Shown here piece by piece: positions 17,094 to 23,835 of a stretch of 23,835 nucleotides of DNA. Under the pieces are notes generated by a model. The model was not told the origin of the DNA, did not search any database, and was given only the letters and a program-made list of their open reading frames with translations. Source of the stretch: Acanthamoeba lenticulata (Eukaryota; Discosea; Longamoebia; Acanthamoebidae); contig NAVB01000705.1 of NCBI GenBank assembly GCA_002179805.1, positions 1-23,835 of the forward strand, in the 5' to 3' direction. The position numbers were made by a program, and so were the translations under genes. The number at the start of each line of letters is the position of its first letter. Position 1 is the stretch's first letter.

Positions 17094-20000
17094 CTAGGTG
17101 GGCACCCACCAGGCCCGCACAAACTCGCTTTGCCGAAGAAGGATTGCCAGGAGGACGACGGCGAGACACAGTGCGACCCAGAGGCTGTGCACGAGACGAC
17201 CCCAAAGGGTCCGCCGCCGCGGCAAATCGTGTCGCCGGGGCGATGCTGCGACGAGGCCGGGCTCGCTCAGGAAGTCGTCGCCCTCCTGCTGCATGAACAA
17301 CCCATTGTCGTCCTCATCGCTCTCGACTGATGTGGATGCGACAGTCTGGCGATGCCGCGCCACCTGGCGTGAGAGAGTGCGCATCTGCTTGATGTCGCGT
17401 TTCACCAGGACGAAGCTGTCGTCGGCCTTCTCTGGCTGGTGCTGCTCGGGCGGGAAGGAAGGTTGTTGCAAACGGCTTTCGCTCACGGCAAGTCGCTGGC
17501 GAAGGGCCTCGTTCTCCGCCTCCTGCCTCTCACCTGCCTTGCGTGCGCTGCAGAGCTCCTGCTCCATGGCGATCAGCTTCGCATTCGCTCTTTTCTCGTC
17601 GTCTTCGTTCTTCTTCGCAGCAGATTCCAAGGACTCGCGAAGCACCGCCATCTCGCGCGCGGCATCGGCCAGGCGATCCTCCAGCTCCCCCGCTCGGCCT
17701 TCCACGGCACGCCTGCCGTCCTCCGCTTGCTTCAGCGCGAGTGCAGCCGCGGCTTCGGTCTGCTCGGCACGCGAAGCTGCACTGTCGAGCTCGGCCTGTA
17801 GCCGATCAACACGCTCCTCGAGCTGCTCACGTGCGGCCCGCGCCCTTTCCTCGCTGTCCGTCCGCTGTTGAAGGAGTTCCTCTTGCAAGCGAGCGAGCTT
17901 CTCCGCAGCCTCTGCGGCCGCCTCGAGCGCAGCGCGGTTGCTCCGCTCGAGTTCGTTGCGCATGTCCATCTTCTTGGCTTTCCGCTTCTCTTTCTTCTTC
18001 TCGCTCTCACGCGCTGCGCTTGCCAGCGCTGCCTCGGCCGTCTCTCGCTTGACGCGCTCGCCGTCAACTTTCTCTCGAAGTCCAGACAGCTCCTGCTCGT
18101 AGGCTTCGCTCTTTCGCGTCAACCGCTCGAGCTCTTTGCGGAGCGTTTGTGCTTCATTCTCCTGCGCTTCTCCTTCCGCCGCCTTTTGCTCCTCCGCGTC
18201 GGCCAGCCGCCTCCGCAGCTCGGCCAGCTCGGCCATCGCCTTGTCCGCCGCTTCGCTCTTTTCATCCAACAGCCGCTGCGCCTCCTCCAGGTCAGCCTCG
18301 GTGCGCCGTCGCCGCAAGCGCTCCTGCTCGAGCGCCTCGGTCACAGACTGCACAGCGCTCTGCTCCTGCTCGTGTGCCTGTTGCGCGTTCTCTGCAAGCT
18401 CAGCCTCGAGACGCTGCTGTTGCTCGAGAGCCTGCTCGAGCTGCTCTTCCAGCTGAAGCTTCTCCTCCTGCCTTTGACGTGTCTCGCGGTCGAGCTCGGC
18501 CTCGAGCTCGTGCAGTCGAGCCTCACGCCCCCTTGCCTCATCACCCAGTCGCTGAAGCTGCTGACGCAGCTCGTTCCTCTCCTGCGCCCAGGTGGCCTCG
18601 CGTTCGTTCTCCTGCGCGTGGCTCTCGCGCTCTTGCTTGAGCTCGGCCTCGTGGTCGCTGCGCAGCTGTTCCAGCTCAGCTTGCAGTCGTGCCACTTGTG
18701 CTCCGCATTCCTTCCGCACTTGCTCGAGTCGCTCGGCCAGCTCGCGCTGCCGCTCAACGGCCTGACGTTCGGCTTCCTCAAGCCTCGAACGCTCCTCTGC
18801 TTTGATCGCCTCCCGCTCGTGCTCGAGCTCGATCGCACGCTGGCGGGACTGCTCCATGTCTGCTCGCAGACGGTCGAGCTCAGTGCCAGCTGCGCTCAGC
18901 TGTGCCTGAAGCCGATCGACCATTTGGCGAGCGTCGGCATCGTCCCGGTCGGCCTTGGCCAGCGCCTCCTGCAGCCGATGCATTTCGTCTGCGGCGTGCT
19001 CGTTCCTCGCCTGCGTGATGGCCTCTTCCTGCCGACGCTCATGCTCGCGCTCAGCAGCTCGAAGCGCGTCATCCATCTCCTGCCGCAGCCGACGCTCGAC
19101 CTCATCCCGCTCGTTCCGCAGCGCCTGCTCTCGCTCGCTGGCCTTCTGGGCTTGGTCGGCCATGCGTGCCTCCAGCTCGCTTCGCTCTGCTCTCCTTCGG
19201 TCTTCGAACTCGTTCTTGAGCTTCTCCTCGAGCGCGCTTGCCCGCTCGGCGGCCGTCTGCTCCAACCGGGCCAGCTCGTCCTCGTGCTGCTTACGCAGCG
19301 CGTCGATCATGGCCTGTTGCTCGGCGTTGGCGTGTTCGAGCTGGCGCAACTGCGTTTCCAGCGCTGCCGAGCGGGCAACGGCGTCCCGCTTCTCATCCCG
19401 CAGTTGTTGGATTTGCCGAAGCGAGTCGGTGATCAGGCTGGCTTGCCGCTCGCTCTCGGCCAGGCCGGTCTGGAGCTGCTGGGCGAGCTGTCCTTGAAGC
19501 TCCTCCTTGATTCGACCCAGCTCCGCTTCTCGCTGGGCCGCGCGCTCGGCCTCATCGCGCAGACGGACAAGCTCTTCGTCGCGCTTCTTGGCTTCGTTCT
19601 CCTTCTCGGCCAATCGGTCGGTGAGATGCGCCCGCTCGTCTGACCAGGCGAGCTCCCGCTCGGCAATGCCGGACTCGAGCGCCGCAGCGGACGCGGTTTC
19701 AGTGCGCTGCAGCTGGTCCTCCAGCTCGGCAATTCGCTGTTCCAACCGCTGCGTCTTCTCGTCGGTCACACGTGCGTTACGCTCGGCCTCGTCTCCAAGC
19801 TCCCGTTCTCGCTGCCGCAGCAGTTCACGAGCTCGATTGAGCTCGTCCTCCCGCTCCTGTTCGCCCTTGCGTAGCTGGTCGATGACGCTCTCGTGCTCTG
19901 TGGCCCGTATGAGGGCCGCGTCGAGCGCCGTCTGCAGCTCGTCGCGTCGCGTCTCCGCATTGATCGCGGCCGTGCGTTGTTCCTCGAGCTCGGAGCGCGC

Positions 20001-21658
20001 ATGACGTTCGGCTTCCTCACGCGCGTGCAGCTCGTCAGCAAAGGCCTTCTTGGCACGCTCGAGTTCTGCTTCGGCGTCATGCAAGCGGTCTTGCAGGGCG
20101 CCGCTCTCATGCAGCTGTGCGGCGAGTCGCTCATTCTCTTTCCGCGCTTCCTGAGTGTCGTTGACGGCTTCCTGAAGCTTCTTGCGCAGCTCTGCCAGCT
20201 CGTTCTCATGCGCACCCGCGCGTGCGGCTTCGACTCGGCGCAGTTCTTCCTCCTGCCTCTGCTTCGCGTTCGTCTGTTCGGCCTCCGCTTTCGTTTTCTC
20301 TTCGTTCTTTCTCTCCAGCTCGCCCCGAAGTTGGACGAGCTCGTCTTCGCGTTCCGCGAGCTGCTCTCGAAGCCTCATGAGCTCGGCCGAGTCGTCGCTC
20401 GTCTTCTCGGCGTCGGCGGGCAGCTCGGGCGCAGCGAGCGGCACAGGAGCATGCGGAGGCGCTTGGTGATGTCCGTGCATGTCGGCAACCACCGCGCGGA
20501 GCCGCTTGCGAATCTCGGGCAGAGACGGACGCTCCTCGGCATGGGCGCGGCAACACTGCTTGGCCAGCTCAAGCAAGGCCGGCGGGCCTGTTGCGTGCAC
20601 ATACCATAAATACTTCAATAGAAAGAACAAGTTTTGCTTGAAAGAGCTCCGACGTACAATCGGCAGGAACCTCGACTGACGGCTCAGATGAGCCTTCCGG
20701 CCCCACAAAGGTGTCGACGATGGAATCGGCTCCAGGTGAATCGGGCTCGGCCGGCTGTCTGGTGATCAACTCTAGAGAGACAACATACAGACACGAGTTG
20801 GCCATCTTCCTCTTGGTGATGGTGGTGATGTTGACACACCAGAGACTGAAGGGAAAACAAAGAGCACGAACCGACGAGGAAGCGGCCGAAATCGGCGCTG
20901 TGATTGGGAGCTTGGCAGTTGGTCTCTCTGACGACGGCAAAGCCTACATGTCGTTCGTGCAGGCTACCATCAGATTACCGCGTGGCCTTCATGAAGCGGT
21001 CGAGCGGGACGTACCTGTGAGCTGGATCTCCTTGGATCGTTTGTCAATGAGCACCGAACGTGTGTCGATGCTTGTGGCGCTGTGGACCCTCTTGTCGATC
21101 AGCAGTTGAGCCGTGTCGATTACGTCAGCTGCGATCGACATGCAGTCTTCCCATGAGAGCTTTCTGCGGCGTGCACTCGGCTGGTAAGTGAAGAGCTGAG
21201 TCGCCAAACGTTTCCAACTGCGTACGTGTGCTTCTTGTCCCGCAGATAATCGCGTAAAGACACGTAACCGGTCGGCCACTCGTACACGGCGTAGACCTGC
21301 AGCAGTCGCAAAGGGGGGAAGAGAAAGTTAGTGGAGGATGAAAGGCAGCCTGAAGGCGAAGACAGATACGTGCCTTGCCGTCGTCTTCAGAACGATAGAA
21401 GCCCACCACATTGACGAGTGTCTGCTTCGCCTGGTAGAGGGACCTGGCGGTGGCACCAATCCACGCGTGCGTGTGAGCGATTCGCGTTGCAGCACAGAAG
21501 CTATGGTTCGGGGCAGTACCCGAGCTCGACCAGCTGAGCGTCAGTGACCTCAGCACCAAGTTCGGCCACACTGTGCACCGCAACGCGTCTGCCTTTGTAA
21601 ACGCCCTCCCACGTCTGCACATGGCCCAAGTGAATCCTTTGCCCGCACGTTGTGCCAA
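17094..21658 (-). CDS. Pseudokinase with very long coiled coil and C-terminal tail anchor
   Basis: Exons seen: about 21658-21520, 21443-21374, 21296 to about 21219, 21180-21015, 20943-20872, 20771-20658 and 20587-17094. The N-lobe has EGVYKGRRVAVHSV, where the VAIK lysine is His; the hinge is VYAVYEW. The catalytic loop reads KRVHSATSIDTRSVLID, so HRD is gone, and IQLTG stands where DFG should be. The C-lobe is kept (ADFGRFLVELITRQP, VPADCPPALLELAKQCC, ERPSLPEIRKRL). About 1,050 residues of Glu/Arg/Gln/Leu-rich heptads follow, then an acidic DDSFVLV motif (17403-17423) and a hydrophobic tail (LWVALCLAVVLLAILL) ending nine or so residues before the region's final WWVPT. This layout matches tail-anchored golgin-type tethers with a pseudokinase at the free end. 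One intron is GC-AG (21373-21297). The 21218-21181 junction keeps phase only as a 38-nt intron. The first exon and start codon are unresolved. Confidence 0.8.
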
Positions 21659-22159
21659 CTGAGGGTACCCAGGAGCAAGTACATGTTCGGCGTTGGTTGA
21701 AGCCGAGGGAGTGAGGTGCAAGTCATCAGCGGCAAGCCACAGCGGATGGGAGCTGCGAGTGGTCTCCGCTGGTCGGTGGTCCACCCGCTTTGCCTTTAAT
21801 CTGTTCAAGAGCATGTATGGCCGTTTGAGGAGAGAAATCCATTTCTTTTACTTTTCTGATTGTGGATTTGGGGGAACGGACCCAGCCATGGCTGCCAAAG
21901 CGATGTAACCCTCAGGGGAGTGTAAGCCAAGCACAGTGCTTGCAGCTTCGGCCAAGGCAGGGCCCAGTTACACCTGAGTGTGCAGGGGAACGGCCACATG
22001 ACATTTATTGGGGGTCAGGCATAGCAGCACCAAGGCTCGGAGTTATATTCTGAAAGACTTACCCGAAGGTCGTTGAACATAAAACCGCCAACCCGACACA
22101 CTTCTTTAGGGCCTCGGGACAGTTGTTCTTCCTCCCAAGGCGCACAACACTCAACCGAC
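21659..22159. other. Head-to-head intergenic region, possibly with the unresolved first exon of the pseudokinase gene
   Basis: The minus-strand pseudokinase gene and the plus-strand VWA gene diverge from here. A minus-strand frame with an ATG at 21814 (encoding PLWLAADDLHLTP) could be its first coding exon, but I could not join it in phase to the P-loop exon. The remaining 340 bp or so show no gene, and no clear TATA box for either strand. Confidence 0.4.
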
Positions 22160-23835
22160 ATGGAAGTCGGTACACAAATTCACCATCAGAAGACTTTGAG
22201 GCGAACAACTAATCAATACAAACAAACCGATTTTCAAGATGAACAAGAGAGCTTGAGTGTTGTAAGCAGTGAGTTAAGACTACCACCCCAGTCTGACCAC
22301 GCAGCAACTGGGTTGGGGCAAATGTCCCTCACCCTACGCTGCCCCATGGACGATTGGTCGAATGACATAAAGGGGCAGGCTGGTGTGGGTCGCCAGACGC
22401 TCTTGGTTTTGGTTGTAGACACCAGCGGCTCAATGGGCTCTGCTCTTACCAACCAAGTCGTCCCGGGGCTAACCACCATCGTCGGCCAGGTGCCGTAGCC
22501 TCCTGCTCTTTCTGTGTGTGCTCTGTGCGTGTGCGTGGGCTGAGACTTTTGGCATTGGCCCTTGTTGTTTTTGCACAGTCTCTGCTCAGCTGGCCCAGCG
22601 TGCACACAGAGGTTATCGTCTACGAGAGTCAGGCCCAGAGGCTCAAGTGCGTGCAGCTCTCCAATTCACACCCTGTACGGGGCAGAGCTGACCCGCAGTG
22701 CCTCACTAGGCTAGATAAAGACACCTATCTCAGGAAATTGTCCGCGCTAAAGGCGAGCGGTGGCACTTCCTTTGACAGGTTTGAGTGTGTGGATGATTGT
22801 GGTTGGCCTTTTGCAGAGGTCACTGTCGCTGCCCATTGGTTTGCTTATCCGCGCGTGTGGTGATCACAGTGCATTCGGCCAAATCCGAAAAGTTATGAAG
22901 GGACCGGAGGCTGCGGCCTGTGATGAAGTCGTGATCGGGTTTCTCACCGATGGTACATGCAGCAACTGGCTAGAATGGTATCACGTAAGTTACTGTAGAG
23001 CCACACTCTCACATGGTGACGTTGCGTGAAACAGGCCAAGATGAGTCTGGGAGTGCGCCAACAGACCGCGACCAATATCGGCGGCTGCGAAAGGCCATCC
23101 TCGCCTTGGGCAAGCCCGTGGTGGTTCACGCCCTGGCCTTTGGCCAATACCATGACTTTGACTTGCTCAACGCCCTCCGCGCCAATCTCGGCACCAAACC
23201 TGGCGGCTTCCAAGTGCGTGCCTTGACCAAAACCATCAACACAAGTGGAGCTTCCTTGGGTTCACGTTTGTTTATGTGTTTTTTTGTTGACGCGTGTAGT
23301 ACGCCGAACCGGAAGATGGACCTGAGGCGCTGAGAGGGAAGATGGAGGCCATCTTTGATGCAGTGTCGTCCAAGCACGTTGCTGCCACCTTTACCGTCGA
23401 CATACGCCATCTGCGCTTCGTGACTACAGGCGTTCAGGTACGCGGCCCCATGTGTGCGTGTCCCAAAGCCAGCAAGTTTATTGGGCACACGGTCATCCAG
23501 GGCAAGGAAGAGACGGCAGCCAGGTGGTTCAGCAAGACGGTGAACGTCTCGCGCAATGAGCCGACGGTGGAGCTGACCAGCCTTCTCCGGCTCAAGTCCG
23601 ACGGACCTGTCGTGCCCTTGTGCGCTTTCCTCCCACGCCCAAGTTCACGCGCAAAGAATTTAACTCGAATCTATTTTATCTTTATCGATTTTTATTTTAT
23701 TTTGTTTTGTTTTGTTTTGTTTTGTTTTGTTTTGTTTTGTTTTGTTTTGTTTTGTTTTGTTTTGTTTTGTTTTGTTTTGTTTTGTTTTATTTTATTTTAT
23801 TTTATTGCAGCAACGAGCCGCTTCGGGCACGGGTC
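22160..23835 (+). CDS. von Willebrand factor A domain protein (3' end outside window)
   Basis: Exons: 22160-22489, 22579-22778, 22819-22952, 23035-23213, 23300-23642 and 23811 onward, about 403 residues so far, all in phase. The VWA fold starts near residue 80: LLVLVVDTSGSMGSA gives the DxSxS of the metal-ion-dependent adhesion site, SGGTSFDR the threonine, and VVIGFLTDGQDE the aspartate, so all metal ligands are present. VVVHALAFGQYHDFDLL and LGTKPGGFQ follow as the last strand and helix. There is no signal peptide, which suggests an intracellular VWA protein rather than an adhesin. The region after the domain (TFTVDIRHLRF, VNVSRNEPTVELTSLL) looks strand-rich. The ATG at 22160 is the first in-frame Met. 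The intron 22779-22818 is only 40 nt long. A possible donor at about 23439 reads through sensibly and was not used. Confidence 0.85.
23700..23804 (+). repeat. (TTTTG)17 (TTTTA)4 pentanucleotide microsatellite
   Basis: Seventeen TTTTG units run from 23700 to 23784 and four TTTTA units from 23785 to 23804. They sit inside the intron 23643-23810 of the VWA gene and end six bases before its GCAG acceptor junction, so the array also acts as the pyrimidine tract. Confidence 0.95.

Noticed and set aside
17868..19643. Leu-rich open frame of 591 codons opposite the coiled-coil exon
   Set aside because: It mirrors the Glu/Arg/Gln-rich codons of the minus-strand coiled coil (GAG read as CTC) and has no domain. 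It is a shadow frame.
22985..22990. GTAAGT as donor of the third intron of the VWA gene
   Set aside because: It matches the general consensus, but joining it to the next exon puts the VWA sequence out of frame. The GTACAT donor at 22953 keeps phase and completes LTDGQDE.

Overview
The window looks like nuclear DNA of a free-living amoeba, most likely Acanthamoeba or a close relative. It has GC-rich exons with many short GT-AG introns (about 40 to 120 nt), AT-rich or pyrimidine-rich intergenic gaps, LRR/TKL kinases, a kinase-cyclase-kinase gene of the type I associate with Acanthamoeba, and no bacterial operon structure. The organism is inferred from style and gene content; no marker gene was checked.

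Layout, left to right. Minus strand: a divergent single-copy ubiquitin whose last residue is Asp instead of Gly (107-430); a small secreted cysteine-rich protein with its own TATA box (567-971); a six-exon gene for a 361-residue protein of unknown function with a C-terminal membrane segment (1361-3022). After a divergent intergenic region, plus strand: a 23-exon gene for an LRR + armadillo-like + TKL kinase protein of at least 1,609 residues (4056-10751); an intronless NudC/p23-like CS-domain protein (10931-11404); a type I surface protein with a Ser/Pro-rich stalk and C-terminal membrane anchor (11908-13942). Then a decayed minus-strand kinase-cyclase-kinase pseudogene (about 14105-15740), abutted by the 3' end of a degraded Ty1/copia retroelement (15746-16314). 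Last, two genes start head to head: a minus-strand pseudokinase followed by about 1,050 residues of coiled coil and a tail anchor (17094 to about 21700), and a plus-strand von Willebrand A domain gene that runs off the right edge (22160-23835).

The genes do not form a pathway. The common theme is signalling with altered catalytic parts: a ubiquitin that should not be conjugatable, a kinase with DLG instead of DFG, a pseudokinase without its three catalytic motifs, and a cyclase that has lost its metal ligands. Exon-intron models were built by hand from reading frames and splice signals. In the six-exon gene, the 23-exon kinase gene (beyond its missing first exon) and the surface-protein gene, every junction keeps phase, which is strong internal support. 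The start of the LRR kinase and of the pseudokinase gene could not be resolved.
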